64,000 nucleotides of DNA from Frateuria_A sp051900535. Lineage in GTDB: Bacteria; Pseudomonadota; Gammaproteobacteria; Xanthomonadales; Rhodanobacteraceae. Positions 8,664-18,411 of this stretch are shown here, piece after piece. Every line of letters begins with the position of its first letter. The first letter of the stretch is position 1. A program made the position numbers and the translations under genes. The stretch lies in assembly GCF_051900535.1 (NCBI RefSeq), contig NZ_JBHZGI010000009.1, positions 30,985-94,984 on the forward strand, in the 5' to 3' direction. The notes beneath the pieces are model-generated. The model saw only the letters and a program-made list of their open reading frames with translations. It did not search any database and was not told the DNA's origin.

Positions 8664-9110
8664 TCAGTGCCGGCTCTCGCTTGCCGGCGGCAGCTGCGCC
8701 GCATCCAGCCGGTTGTCCACGCGCGCCACGCCCAGCATGTCCGACACTGCCGCGACCAGCTCGTCCACTTCCGCGAGCCGGGCCGAGCCGCTCAATGTCA
8801 CCAGGCCGTCCTCCACGTGGACCTCGACCTTGCCCGGCTGCGCCACAAGGTGGCCGAGCCTCGAGCGGATGCGGTCGTGCAATTGCCGGTCGTCCGAGGG
8901 CGCGTGCCCGTGCAGATGGGCCGATGCGCCGTGCAGGCGGTCGGCCGCGTGCCGGGCCGTGTCCTGGGCGAAATCCTGGATGTCCTGTCCCGCCGCGAGC
9001 ACCTTGTCCCGCGCCATGGCTCGCCGGCGGCGCCCGGCCACCGGGTCGAGCAGATACATCGCCGCCGCGCCCGCCGCAAACGCGGCAGCAAGCTTCGCTA
9101 ACTGTCCCAC
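8664..9110 (-). CDS. BON-domain protein with N-terminal hydrophobic segment
   Basis: A 148-residue protein. An N-terminal hydrophobic stretch (AKLAAAFAAGAAAMYLLDPVAGRRRR, split by basic residues) resembles YtxH-type anchors. Residues about 70-140 form a BON domain, with IRSRLGHL, VEVHVEDGLVTLSGSA and VDELVAAVSDMLGVARVDNRL. BON domains bind membranes and are common in envelope stress proteins. The start is a GTG at 9110, preceded by GGGAGG at good spacing. It is separated by about 100 nt from a small membrane protein gene on the same strand. Confidence 0.82.
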   Translation of the reverse strand: MGQLAKLAAAFAAGAAAMYLLDPVAGRRRRAMARDKVLAAGQDIQDFAQDTARHAADRLHGASAHLHGHAPSDDRQLHDRIRSRLGHLVAQPGKVEVHVEDGLVTLSGSARLAEVDELVAAVSDMLGVARVDNRLDAAQLPPASESRH

Positions 9111-9213
9111 GGTCGCCTCCCGTCATTGCCGATCCGAGGCGACCGATGCTGCGCGATGTCGCGGCAACGGCGCGCGAAAGTGCCGTTGCCGCAGCGGGTG
9201 CGCGTGCCGATAT

Positions 9214-9639
9214 TCAGGCCCCGGCGCCCGCACCCGCCGGTTTGTCCACGCCGAAAGGCCCGCGCATGAGCAGTGCGCCATAGACCACCGCCATCACCGC
9301 GAACAGGACGGCCAGGAAACCCATCACGGGCGATGCGACGCCGGCCATGACCGGATGGCCAAGGCTGCACGCGCTGACCAGATAGAGCATGAGATTGGCC
9401 AGCACCGTCGGGCGCCCATAGATGCCGCCGACGATCATCCGGCGCTGGTTCCAGTTGAGCGAGGCCAGCGCCAGCCATCCGGCCGAAATCAGCTGACCGA
9501 GCACCGTGGCGTTGGCGGGCATCCCCGGCATCAGCCGCGGCAACAGCTCGTCGGACCCGAACAGCAGGGCCAGCCCGCCGATGCCGAGGACGGCGGCATT
9601 GAACGTGGTGATGAGAGATGAGATGCGGGTAGCGTTCAT
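9214..9639 (-). CDS. Small four-helix inner membrane protein, unknown function
   Basis: A 141-residue protein with four hydrophobic segments (about 8-28, 43-62, 75-95 and 105-126), reminiscent of DoxX/DUF4345-like membrane proteins, though I cannot place it firmly. It begins MNATRISSLITTFNAAVLGIG; the ATG at 9639 has GGAG upstream. The frame is open far upstream, but only this start gives a sensible membrane protein. No functional hints from neighbours. Confidence 0.65.
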   Translation of the reverse strand: MNATRISSLITTFNAAVLGIGGLALLFGSDELLPRLMPGMPANATVLGQLISAGWLALASLNWNQRRMIVGGIYGRPTVLANLMLYLVSACSLGHPVMAGVASPVMGFLAVLFAVMAVVYGALLMRGPFGVDKPAGAGAGA

Positions 9640-10036
9640 TCCGTGACTCCACTTCGCCGGATGGGTGGTTTGCCGCTGCCCGAAACCGCGGCCCAGGCTG
9701 GCCCTGGCTCGCCCCGGCGCAGCGCAAAAGGAAGGTTGGCATAGATTCGCGCGCGTGCCAGCAACCGGTCCAGCAGGTACACCCTGCCGGCCCGATAGCG
9801 CGGCGGGCATGACGGTACTCGCATCGAGCGGCCAGTTTGAAGAGGTCTCACACCCCCCCGGATCGACCGCGGCGCGGCCGCCTTCCGGAAGGCCCGCCAA
9901 GCCATGTGTCCCGCGGGGAGCTGAGCCCCGCGAGGACGGTTCGCGCAAAGCCGGCGCGGCGTGCATGCCTTCAGACGCAACCGGGCCGGCGCCGCCCGTA
10001 TCTCTGCCAGGCACCAGTTGCCAGCGGAACATGCTC
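9640..10036. other. Non-coding gap of about 400 bp, nothing recognised
   Basis: Divergent intergenic region between the membrane protein gene and the serine hydrolase gene. Open frames here have only biased G+C-rich composition and no recognisable motif. It must carry both promoters, but no convincing -35/-10 pair or operator was found by eye. Confidence 0.4.
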
Positions 10037-11557
10037 ATGAAACTGTTTGGCCCCCTCCTCGTGGCCATCGCCGTGGCACTCGCCCAGCCAGCGCACGCCG
10101 ACGATCCCCGCGCCGACTTCGGCCCGCTCGCGAAGCTCGTGGCGAAAACCAACGCGGCGATCGGCCACCCGACCGGCATGGCGATCGCGGTCGTGCACGA
10201 CGGCAAGATCGTCTACCAGGATTACTTCGGGCTGGCCGACATCGCTCGCCGTACGCCAGTCACCGCGCGCACCGACTTCTATATCGCCTCGGCCACCAAG
10301 CCATTCACTGCATTGGAGGTGTTGGTAAAGGTGCAGCAGGGACAGGCGGACCTGGCGATGCCGATGCAGGCGATGTTCCCCGGCCTGCATTTCGCGGGCA
10401 TCGACGCGGGCGCCGTCACCCTGCGCGACCTGCTCGTCCACACGTCCGGCATCGACAACGAGCCGCTGGTCTGGGCCACGGCGTTCAGCGGATTGCATGA
10501 TCCGGACACGCTGCGCGCGCTGGTGGCGCGCTCAGGCACCAACGCCGAGGCCGCGCACGGCACGTTCGAGTACACGAACGTGGGCTACAACATCGCCAGT
10601 GTGTGGCTGGATGCGCGGTTCAAACGCCCTTGGCAGGCACAGTTGCAGCACGATGTCTTCGAGCCGCTGGGCATGCGCCAGACCTCCGCCTACATAAGCC
10701 AGGCCCGGGCGCGGGGTTGGCCGATGGCCCTGCCCTATTCGCTGGCCTCCGGCGACCCGCAGGCGCCGCTGTACCTCACCAAGTCCGACGACACCATGCA
10801 GGCTGCCGGCGGCATGGTGTCCACCGCGCCGGACCTGGCGCGGTTTCTGATCGCGCAACTGGAACCGCCCGTTGGGAACCATCCCTTGCTGGCCCGCGCC
10901 ATCGGGCGATCGCACGCGACCCAGGTAAACCTGAAAGCCCGGTACCTCGACTTCGTGCGCACCGGCTACACGTCGGGCTGGTACACGGGCGATTACAAAG
11001 GCCACCGCATGCTTCATCACTTCGGCGGCTTCGCCGGTTTCCACGCGCACCTGTCGCTCATGCCGGACGAGAACGCGGGCCTGGTGGTCCTGTGCAACGA
11101 AGACATGCTCTGTCCGCGCATGACCAACCTGGTCGCCGATTACGTGTATGGCGCGCTGCTCGGTCAGACCGGCAACGAAGCGGCGGTGGCAAAGCGCTTC
11201 GCCGCGTTACCGGCTCAAGCCACCGAGTTGCGCCGGCAAGTGCGCAGGCAGCGTGCCGCGATCCGCGCCCGTCCCTGGCGCCTCACGCTGCCACGCGAGG
11301 CTTACGCCGGGACCTACGCGAACCCCCTGCTCGGCGCGATGCGGATCGACGTCGACCGCCACGGCGACATGGCCATCCATTGGGGCCGCCTGCACGCCAT
11401 CGCCACCGGTTATCCCAGCGACAACCAGGTCCGCGTGGAACTGGTGCCCAACAGCGGCAACGTGCTGGCCTTCCAGCTGGACCACGGCAAGGTGGTCGCG
11501 GTCCGGCTCGAGGACATGGTTTTCGCGAGAGCGGCCGACACCGCGGATCGACGCTGA
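10037..11557 (+). CDS. Exported serine hydrolase, class C beta-lactamase/EstB family
   Basis: A 506-residue protein. A Sec signal peptide (1-21, cleavage after AHA) precedes a beta-lactamase-like domain with SATK (S85, K88: catalytic SxxK), YTN (179-181: YxN) and an HHFGGFAGF segment in the position of the third (KTG/HGG) motif. A C-terminal beta-barrel-like domain (about 415-500, YAGTYANPLLGAMRI...) fits DUF3471. Such proteins are usually periplasmic esterases or D-aminopeptidases rather than true beta-lactamases. Start chosen at ATG 10037 (GGA 8 nt upstream); ATG 10031 is also possible. Confidence 0.85.
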   Translation: MKLFGPLLVAIAVALAQPAHADDPRADFGPLAKLVAKTNAAIGHPTGMAIAVVHDGKIVYQDYFGLADIARRTPVTARTDFYIASATKPFTALEVLVKVQQGQADLAMPMQAMFPGLHFAGIDAGAVTLRDLLVHTSGIDNEPLVWATAFSGLHDPDTLRALVARSGTNAEAAHGTFEYTNVGYNIASVWLDARFKRPWQAQLQHDVFEPLGMRQTSAYISQARARGWPMALPYSLASGDPQAPLYLTKSDDTMQAAGGMVSTAPDLARFLIAQLEPPVGNHPLLARAIGRSHATQVNLKARYLDFVRTGYTSGWYTGDYKGHRMLHHFGGFAGFHAHLSLMPDENAGLVVLCNEDMLCPRMTNLVADYVYGALLGQTGNEAAVAKRFAALPAQATELRRQVRRQRAAIRARPWRLTLPREAYAGTYANPLLGAMRIDVDRHGDMAIHWGRLHAIATGYPSDNQVRVELVPNSGNVLAFQLDHGKVVAVRLEDMVFARAADTADRR

Positions 11558-11643
11558 TCAGCGGGCTTTGCGACCCATCGCATGGCGCCGCCGCGTCCGC
11601 TTCTGGCGACGCCGCGGTGAGGGAGCAAGCACCGGCTGCTGGT

Positions 11644-12039
11644 CTAGAAGTCCGACAAACCGAAACGTGCAACGCCCTTGTTGCGTCCAGGCGGATCGAG
11701 CGTATCCAGGTCCAGCGCCAACGGCGTGCCGATCCATTCGGCCAGTCGCGTGTGATCGGCGATGTCGTCGTCGGTCAGCGGGTGGATCAACGCGGTGAGC
11801 CCGGATGCCCGGATGATCTCGCGCACCACCGCCAGCCCATCGGCGGTGAAATGGATCTCGAACTGCGGCAAGGGATGCGGTCCGGCCTTGCCGTCCCTCA
11901 GGCTGCCTACGAAGCGCAACGGCGCAAGTTCGCCGGCGGCCATGCGCTCGCTGAGCACGCAACGCATGGTCTCGGCGAGCGGCCGGCTGGCCGCTTCGTA
12001 ATAGATGTGCGCGTGGTACGGCGCATGCGCTTCGCTCAT
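11644..12039 (-). CDS. DOPA 4,5-dioxygenase family protein
   Basis: A 131-residue protein matching the small DOPA 4,5-dioxygenase-like family: YHAHIYY near the N-terminus and GPHPLPQFEIHF in the middle supply the conserved histidines for a metal site. Fungal homologues open the catechol ring of L-DOPA; the bacterial substrates are mostly untested. The start MSEAHAPYHAHIYY at 12039 is favoured. It is transcribed away from a LysR regulator about 400 bp upstream, so an aromatic inducer is plausible but unproven. Confidence 0.8.
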   Translation of the reverse strand: MSEAHAPYHAHIYYEAASRPLAETMRCVLSERMAAGELAPLRFVGSLRDGKAGPHPLPQFEIHFTADGLAVVREIIRASGLTALIHPLTDDDIADHTRLAEWIGTPLALDLDTLDPPGRNKGVARFGLSDF

Positions 12040-12444
12040 GGTGTCCGTCGGCCCGGAAGAATCCACCGACACGATGGGATGCATCCGCAATGCGTCGATC
12101 GGTGTCTCCCTTATATCCGCATCGCCATTGCGCCATCTCATGCCATGGCGCCGGCGGGCCGGCCGGGCGGCAGGATCGGCTGGCGGGCGTCACGCCCTGA
12201 CCGGTCGCGCGGTTCTGCCGGCCTCGCTGGCATCCGGTCGCTTTCTGCGGGGCGATCCTTGCCGCCACCGGGTTTTTCGCCGCGCGCGGGACGCGCGATC
12301 CAATCGATGCTGGGTATGTCCAGATGAAGGCTCGGCATGGCGACGCTGCTCGCTGAGGAAAGGGTGCGAGGCATGTTGAGGCCACACCAGGGCGTGATAA
12401 ACGTGCCAGACTTTGCTTCATAACCAACCCCATGGTTTTGAATC
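12040..12444. other. Divergent intergenic region between dioxygenase-like and LysR genes
   Basis: About 400 bp without a credible gene. LysR sites normally lie in such divergent spaces. The segment before the LysR start has an imperfect bulged inverted repeat (TTCAT...AACC...GGTT...ATGAA, about 12411-12448), but it is too loose to call an operator. Confidence 0.35.
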
Positions 12445-13392
12445 ATGAACAAGCTCGCTGGCATGGAAATGTTCGTGCGCGTGGTGGACTGCGGCAGCTT
12501 CGCGGCTGCCGCCGAAGCGAGCGGCGTGTCCGCGACCATGGTCGCCAAGCACGTCGCGGCGATCGAACAACGGCTGGGCGCCCGCCTGCTCCACCGCACC
12601 ACGCGCAAACAGCAGCTTTCCGATGTGGGGCGGCTTTACTACGAGCGGTGCAAGCAGGCCCTTGCCGAGGTGGCACTCGCCGACGCGAGCGCGCTGGAAC
12701 TGCAGGCCGCACCGAGGGGACGGTTGCGGCTGGTGGCGCCGGTCGGCTTCGGCAGTTACATGGTGACCGCGCTGGCCGAGTACATGGCGTGCCATCACGA
12801 GGTCAGCGTCGAACTCACGCTGGACAACCGTTCGCCGAACCTTGCCGATGGCGGCTTCGAACTCGGCATCCTGGTAGGCGACGTCACCGAACCGGGCGTG
12901 GTCGCGCGGCCGCTGCGCCACTACCGGCGCATCCTGGCCGCCTCGCCCGGGTACCTGGCCCGCCACGGTCATCCCGCGCGACCGGACGACCTGGCCCATC
13001 ACGAGTGCCTGGGCATGTCGTACTGGCGGCGATCCGACGTGTGGCGACTGGTCGGGCCGGATGGCACCACGTCTGCCGTCACCGTGGGGGGACGCTTCAC
13101 CGCCAACCAGGGCAACGCGCTTCGCATTGCAGCGCTCAGCGGCATCGGCATCGCGCTGCAGCCCGAGCCGCTGCTGTCCGACGACCTCGCCGCGGGCCGC
13201 CTGCTGCGCGTCCTGCCCGACTGGTCGCTCACGCCCTCGCCGATGCATCTGATCTACGCGCAGGACCGCCATCCCACGGCCAAGCTGCGCAGCGCGATCG
13301 ACTTCCTGCTCGCGCGCTACGGGCAAGATCCTGCGACCCGATCGCAGGGCACCATCGTCCAGCCCGCGTCGAACGCAAGAACCACACGCTGA
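12445..13392 (+). CDS. LysR-family transcriptional regulator
   Basis: A 315-residue regulator. The N-terminal winged helix (residues 1-60, MEMFVRVVDCGSFAAAAEASGVSATMVAKHVAAIEQRLGARLLHRTTR) is typical of the CrgA/AaeR-like branch of LysR proteins, followed by a two-lobed effector-binding domain from about residue 88. It probably controls the divergent DOPA-dioxygenase-like gene and itself, as is usual for LysR pairs. The C-terminal 15 residues are low in complexity. Confidence 0.88.
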   Translation: MNKLAGMEMFVRVVDCGSFAAAAEASGVSATMVAKHVAAIEQRLGARLLHRTTRKQQLSDVGRLYYERCKQALAEVALADASALELQAAPRGRLRLVAPVGFGSYMVTALAEYMACHHEVSVELTLDNRSPNLADGGFELGILVGDVTEPGVVARPLRHYRRILAASPGYLARHGHPARPDDLAHHECLGMSYWRRSDVWRLVGPDGTTSAVTVGGRFTANQGNALRIAALSGIGIALQPEPLLSDDLAAGRLLRVLPDWSLTPSPMHLIYAQDRHPTAKLRSAIDFLLARYGQDPATRSQGTIVQPASNARTTR

Positions 13393-13563
13393 CTCTCGTC
13401 GCGAAAAGCCGATTGCCTGAACTGGTTGCAACAGGCGTCTTAACCGGCGCTGTCGTTTGGCGTGGGTTAGCCATAATCAGCCGCTCCGGAACGGCGTTTT
13501 GACGACTGCTGGACCGGCTCGCAGGACTAATGACCCACTGTCTGAAAGCTCACGGGACACACC

Positions 13564-13848
13564 ATGCTGGATAGCGCGGAACAACTCGGCCAGGCCCTGG
13601 GCGATTGGTCGGGTCACCCCAACAAGGCATACGTCGGGAAGATCGATCGGGTGCAGGCATCCTCCACGCAAGCGTGGACGCCCGAGTACTACATCGACCA
13701 CTACCTGCAATCGCACAACCGGCCGGTCACCCATTGGAATCGGGACGTCGTGTCCGCGGCCCTTGGCAAGTTCAAGGGACGGGCGCCGTTCAAGCGATGG
13801 GAGCTGGACGAGTTTCTCGATGGCACCTGGCGCTTCGCGCCGGATTGA
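13564..13848 (+). CDS. Small soluble protein of unknown function
   Basis: A 94-residue acidic-to-neutral protein with several tryptophans (DWSGHP, TQAWTPEYYIDHYL, THWNRDVV, KRWELDEFLDGTWRF). No signal peptide, membrane segment or cysteines. The codon usage and compact composition look like a real gene, and the ATG follows GGGAC, but no family is recognised. It stands alone between the LysR gene and a PhnB-like gene. Confidence 0.55.
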   Translation: MLDSAEQLGQALGDWSGHPNKAYVGKIDRVQASSTQAWTPEYYIDHYLQSHNRPVTHWNRDVVSAALGKFKGRAPFKRWELDEFLDGTWRFAPD

Positions 13849-14080
13849 ACCTGCGGCCCGCGAACACGACACGGTGCGGCGTCACGTCCCTGCGCCGCGC
13901 TCCGTGTCTCGCGCCCCTCGCTGCTGCCAGTCGAACTTCCCCTATCCAACGGCGGCAGGCCCAGCGCCTGGTCGCCTGTCGACGGCGGCAGGACGTTTCC
14001 TGGACGCGCGTGTCGATCTGGAGCCCCTTCGACCGTCGACAGATTGAGGCGGCCTCCCCGCCCGAACCTGGAGAAGGGAA

Positions 14081-14560
14081 ATGACCAGCAAGAACACCAT
14101 CTGCCTCTGGTACGACGGCACCGCCCTGGACGCCGCGAAGTTCTACGCCCAGACCTTCCCCGACAGCTCGGTGGGGCTCGTCCACCGCGCGCCCGGCGAC
14201 TACCCCTCCGGCAAGCAGGGCGACGTGCTGACGGTGGAGTTCACGGTCATGGGCATCCCCTGCCTGGGCTTGAACGGAGGACCGGCGTTCCCCCAGACCG
14301 AGGCCTTCTCGTTCCAGGTCGCGACGGACGACCAGGCCGAGACCGATCGCCTGTGGAACGCGATCATCGACAACGGCGGCAGCCCGAGCGCCTGCGGATG
14401 GTGCAGGGACAGGTGGGGGTTGTCCTGGCAGATCACCCCGCGAGTCCTGACAGCCGCGGTCACCGATGCGGATCCCGCCGTGGCCAAGCGCGCATTCGAC
14501 GCCATGATGACGATGACGAAGATCGACATCTCCGCGATCGAGGCAGCCCGACGAGGATGA
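14081..14560 (+). CDS. VOC-superfamily PhnB-like protein
   Basis: A 159-residue protein of the PhnB / 3-demethylubiquinone methyltransferase-like VOC family. Evidence: LWYDGTALDAAKFYAQTFPDS at the start, FTVMGIPCLGLNGGPAF in the middle, and the family's CGWCRDRWGLSWQITPRVL block. Despite the annotation often given, these are VOC-fold proteins without a methyltransferase site, and their role is unknown. A strong GGAGAAGGG site precedes the ATG. Confidence 0.85.
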   Translation: MTSKNTICLWYDGTALDAAKFYAQTFPDSSVGLVHRAPGDYPSGKQGDVLTVEFTVMGIPCLGLNGGPAFPQTEAFSFQVATDDQAETDRLWNAIIDNGGSPSACGWCRDRWGLSWQITPRVLTAAVTDADPAVAKRAFDAMMTMTKIDISAIEAARRG

Positions 14561-14627
14561 GGGTGCAACCGGCGGCACGCGCCGCCGGGTCGGGATGCTG
14601 CCCGACCGGAATGGGCCGAATCCGGAT

Positions 14628-16247
14628 TCAGCGGATTCCATTCCCGGCCCGTGCCAACGCTTCGCACATGTGCCTCAGCGATGCCTGCTGTTCCGGCCGA
14701 TCGCCGAAGCGGTCGGCGAACGAACGCACGGTGTCGGCCAGGCCCGGCCTCGGCTGCTCGGCCTGGACATACGCGCGCAGCCGCCATCCTTCCGGGTCGT
14801 CGGGCTGCTGCCGGATCATCTGGTCGGCCGCCGCCCAGGCCTTGTCCCACTGCCGATGGTTGGCATACAGCGTGCCCAGCTCGTCCCAGGACCAGGTGTC
14901 GGTGTAGTCCAGCCGTACGGCCTGTTCCAGCTCGGTCATGGCCAGGGCGTCTTCCTCGAGCTGGATGTCCGCATAGCCCAGCCCGCGATATACCGAGGCG
15001 CGCCCGGGCAACGCCGGGGCGATGGCCATGATTTCCGCGCGCGCCCAACTTGGATAGCCGAGCGTCACCAGGTGGAACGCGCGGCTGAGGCGGTCATCGG
15101 GCCGGGACGCCAGGCGGATGGCCTCGGAGTAGTACACCGCGGCGAGCCCGTGTTGTCCCGCCATCTCCGCGCTGTCGCCCGCCGAGGAAAGCATTCCGAA
15201 GCTCGGCAGATCGTTCACCGCATCCATCACCATCGCCAGCTGGCGGGGCGTGGTGCAGTTGCAGCTGGAAAAATCGAAGGTGTCCAGGTGGATGTCGGCG
15301 GCGGTCAGGTAGAGCAGCGGATTCTGCCTCGCATGCGCAAGCACCTCTCCCGCGAGCGCATGCAGTTCGCTCGGCGATCCGCCCCACTTGGGCTCGGCCA
15401 CGATGGCCGCCGCACCATAGACAAGATAGTCGGCAGGCGCCGCGTGCACACCGGCGGCGCGGGCTTCCAGTGCGTAGCGGTGTCCGAGCGCCAATCGCCC
15501 GATGTCCATCATCGCGGCGTAGGCAGGGCTCAGGCGTGGTTCGAGCTGCACGGCGCGGCGCAGGTCCGTATCGGCCTCGTCGACGAGCCGGTCCATGGCA
15601 CGGATGTTTTCGACAGGCGTGTCGCGGATGTAATCGCCACCGCGCGCCTTTTGGGCCATCGCGGCGTAAGCCATGCCGCTCGCTGCAAGTGCGAACGCGC
15701 TGTCAGGCAAGGCGCGTTTCCAGGCATCGAGCGTGGGACGGATGTCGAACGAGCCGTTGTCGAACGCGTGCAGATAAATCCGGTCGAGCGCTCCCTGCGC
15801 TTGAGGATCGCCAAGCTGTGCCTGCAGCGCCACGCCCAGCCGCCGGTCCAGTTCGGCGGCCTTGCCCTGCTCGATCAGCTCCCGCATCCGCGTGAACGTA
15901 AGCGTTGGAAGACTCCGATAACGGCAGTAAGCCTCCACCGCCTCGGGCCTCCAGTGGCTGCGCGGCGGATCCGGATAGGCCAGGCAGCGCTGCAACGGAT
16001 CGGTCAGCTTTTCGGCCTCGCGTGCCTTCGCCAGGAAGCGGTCTACCTCAACCGGGGAAAACGGCTCGAACCGCAGCGGACGGCCCGTCGACGCGGCCGA
16101 AGCGGGACCCGATGGAAGCGCAGTCACCGAAGCCTGCGCGGTTGCGGGAGCGTCATGCGCGCTGAGCCACCAGAGCGAAACCCAGTCCACGGCAGCCAGC
16201 AACAGCACCACCGCGACGGTGAAGACCGTCCGTTTTCTGCGCGACAT
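14628..16247 (-). CDS. Membrane-anchored TPR-type protein
   Basis: A 539-residue protein with one N-terminal membrane segment (about 7-29) and a long helical domain. TPR-like helical pairs are visible in the C-terminal half, for example around LGYADIQLEEDALAMTELEQAVRLD and QWDKAWAAADQMIRQQPDDPEGWRLRAYVQ. It most likely sits in the inner membrane with the repeats in the periplasm. Function is unknown. It lies next to, and in the same direction as, a TPR-sulfotransferase gene (16400-18007), but the gap of about 150 bp does not prove an operon. Confidence 0.65.
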   Translation of the reverse strand: MSRRKRTVFTVAVVLLLAAVDWVSLWWLSAHDAPATAQASVTALPSGPASAASTGRPLRFEPFSPVEVDRFLAKAREAEKLTDPLQRCLAYPDPPRSHWRPEAVEAYCRYRSLPTLTFTRMRELIEQGKAAELDRRLGVALQAQLGDPQAQGALDRIYLHAFDNGSFDIRPTLDAWKRALPDSAFALAASGMAYAAMAQKARGGDYIRDTPVENIRAMDRLVDEADTDLRRAVQLEPRLSPAYAAMMDIGRLALGHRYALEARAAGVHAAPADYLVYGAAAIVAEPKWGGSPSELHALAGEVLAHARQNPLLYLTAADIHLDTFDFSSCNCTTPRQLAMVMDAVNDLPSFGMLSSAGDSAEMAGQHGLAAVYYSEAIRLASRPDDRLSRAFHLVTLGYPSWARAEIMAIAPALPGRASVYRGLGYADIQLEEDALAMTELEQAVRLDYTDTWSWDELGTLYANHRQWDKAWAAADQMIRQQPDDPEGWRLRAYVQAEQPRPGLADTVRSFADRFGDRPEQQASLRHMCEALARAGNGIR

Positions 16248-16399
16248 GGATCACCCCGCCCCTGTTTTCCCGACCACCGTATACCGTTCCCGCGCCCGGC
16301 TGTTCCGCGCGACGCGAACCGCAACCCGAACCGCGACAGTGGCCGGCTTCGCGGAATCGCGTTTGCCGAAGCGAGCGATTAACGCCCTGGACGCCTGCC

Positions 16400-18007
16400 T
16401 CAGTCGCCCTGCGTCGATAGCCCCGCCGCGCGAAGCCGCGCACGCAGGGGATCGAGCTTGCTGCCGTAGCGCGCACTGCGCGCGGTATCCCGCTGCAACG
16501 GCTGGCGAACCTGCGCGGCGCTGATCGTCAGTACCGTGCGCGAGGTCCGGTGGAAATCCAGGCAGGCCGCATCGAACGACAGACCGCAGAAGTCCAGCAA
16601 GCGGCGGATCTGCGCTTCCGGATCGGCCTGCAGCGCTTCGTACTCGTGGTCGAAATACTGCCGGGAGTAGCGCTGCCGCCAAAGGCTGCTCAGGCGCGCG
16701 TAACCGGCGAAGTAGTCGACGATCTCATCCAGGTCATAACTGTAGTTGACCGTACGGTTGCCGAAGAGCTGGCGATAGCAGGCGAAACTGGTTTCCAGCA
16801 GGTCGCGGCGGGAATTGACCACGCGGGCGCCGGGGAGCATCGCCAGTGCCGCACCCACGAAGGCCCAGTTGCTTGGATTCTTGTCGGTGAAGCGAACGCT
16901 CGACCGGCGCCAGCGTTGCGTACGCGCCAGGTAGTCCTCGCCCAGGCGCCGCCAGTCCGCTGCCGTAGCCGAGGGGACCCACGCGGGAAACGGCTGTCCG
17001 CGCCGCCTCGATTCCTCTTCGAGGATCTGCGGAAGCACCTCGATCTCATCGGCGCCCTCGACCTGCGGATGCGAGGCCAGGATCTGTTCGGTCAGCGTGG
17101 AACCGGATCGCGGCAGGCACACCACGAAAATCACTTCCTTGCCGAGCGACGGGTCTTGGGCCTCGGGCATCGGCTGGGCGAAGGCGCGCGCGATGGACTC
17201 CACGCGATCGCGTTCCTCATTGCGATTCCAGTGAACGTAGCGCCGCTTCAGGGCATTGGCGTCGCGCAGGACGTCGAAAGCCCTTTCGTAGTCCGCCTGG
17301 TCTTCCATCGCCTTGGCGAGCGTGAAACCGAGCAGGATGCGCGCATCATCCGACAGATCCGGCTGGCTGAGCAGACGCTGCAGCGTCGCGGCATCCTCCT
17401 GGCCGAACGGCTCGATCTTCAGGTTGGCCAGCGCGAACCACGCCTCCGCGCAATCGGGCTGCTGTCGCAGGGTCTGGCGATGGATCGCCACGGCGCCGGA
17501 GGGGTCGCCGAGGCTGGACATCACCGCCGCCAGGGCATTGCGCGCCTTCGCGTATCCCGGGTCCACCGCCACGGCCTGACCGAATGCTTCGCGCGCGCGT
17601 TCCATGTGGGAGGCGAACTGCAGCGCCTTGCCGAAGTTGTACCAGGTCGAGGCGGAGCCTGGGGCGAGTTCGCAGGCACGTTGCAGATGGCCAAGGCCAG
17701 CATCGATTTCGCCGATTTCGAACAGCGCGCTGCCGAGATTCATGCAAAGCGTCGAATCGTCCGGTTTGGCTGCCAGCGCGCGCTGCAGATAATCGATGGC
17801 ATCGCGATGGTGGTCGCCGATGAGCGCGGCAATACCCATCAGCCGGAGCGCTTCAACGCAGTCCGGTTCCGCCGCCAGCACCTTGGCCAGCAACTGTTGT
17901 GCGAGGCCGACCTGACTGCGGCTCAAAGCCTTGGTGGCCTCCAGCAGCCATTGGGCTACCGCTGGCGGCAGGCTGGACGCGTGCGTGGAGGTCGAGTTTG
18001 CTGTCAT
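16400..18007 (-). CDS. TPR-repeat sulfotransferase
   Basis: A 535-residue soluble protein. Residues about 10-230 are five to six TPR repeats (for example DAIDYLQRALAAKPDDSTLCMNLG and ARNALAAVMSSLGDPSGAVAIH). The C-terminal half is a sulfotransferase: CLPRSGSTLTEQILASHP is the PAPS 5'-phosphosulfate loop and NSRRDLLETSFACY the 3'-phosphate site. Such fusions transfer sulfate from PAPS to a protein, glycan or lipid acceptor, with the TPRs recruiting it. Start at ATG 18007 because the upstream extension lacks TPR character. The acceptor is unknown. Confidence 0.85.
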   Translation of the reverse strand: MTANSTSTHASSLPPAVAQWLLEATKALSRSQVGLAQQLLAKVLAAEPDCVEALRLMGIAALIGDHHRDAIDYLQRALAAKPDDSTLCMNLGSALFEIGEIDAGLGHLQRACELAPGSASTWYNFGKALQFASHMERAREAFGQAVAVDPGYAKARNALAAVMSSLGDPSGAVAIHRQTLRQQPDCAEAWFALANLKIEPFGQEDAATLQRLLSQPDLSDDARILLGFTLAKAMEDQADYERAFDVLRDANALKRRYVHWNRNEERDRVESIARAFAQPMPEAQDPSLGKEVIFVVCLPRSGSTLTEQILASHPQVEGADEIEVLPQILEEESRRRGQPFPAWVPSATAADWRRLGEDYLARTQRWRRSSVRFTDKNPSNWAFVGAALAMLPGARVVNSRRDLLETSFACYRQLFGNRTVNYSYDLDEIVDYFAGYARLSSLWRQRYSRQYFDHEYEALQADPEAQIRRLLDFCGLSFDAACLDFHRTSRTVLTISAAQVRQPLQRDTARSARYGSKLDPLRARLRAAGLSTQGD

Positions 18008-18235
18008 GTCCAACGAATCCTTGTCAGCCGGCTCCGAAGGAGGTCTCCACGCCTGCAGCGGTCGAGCCCGCCATGCGTGACGCATCGACAATCGACGATC
18101 GCCTGGCGCCTCCCTTCACCGGCCAGCATGATATCCGCGTTAAGTCGTGCCAGAGCACGTCGTGCTTCCCCCGACTGGCGGGGTGCACGGGCGATGATCG
18201 TCCGCTGGCTGTTGAACCTGTGTTCACAAAAACAT

Positions 18236-18264
18236 TTGCTTCGGAACGCAACAGACACTACTGT
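18236..18264 (+). promoter_or_regulatory. Possible sigma-70 promoter of the cold-shock gene
   Basis: TTGCTT (18236-18241) and TACTGT (18259-18264) are 17 bp apart and would start a transcript with about 140 nt of leader before the cold-shock gene. Long leaders are usual in cspA-type genes, where they act as thermosensors. The match to consensus is modest. Confidence 0.35.
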
Positions 18265-18411
18265 GCCCGGGCTGGGTTTCAAGGGTCACGCGAACTGTGG
18301 CCCGATGCTGTAGAGAGCAGTTCCACTACACCGTTGCACCCGTTTCCTCCTTGTAACCAGCTACCCCGCCGCACTTTGCGGCTATTCCATCCGTTCCAAG
18401 GAGATACAACG

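Noticed and set aside
10037..11557. Calling the serine hydrolase an antibiotic-resistance beta-lactamase (ampC)
   Set aside because: The third motif is changed and a C-terminal DUF3471-like domain is present, as in esterases and peptidases of the family.
11551..11562. CGCTGATCAGCG palindrome after the serine hydrolase
   Set aside because: Only a 4-bp stem with a 4-nt loop can form and there is no T-tract; likely chance.
12138..12608. Minus-strand frame of 156 codons upstream of the LysR gene
   Set aside because: It overlaps the LysR start in antisense and has only biased composition.
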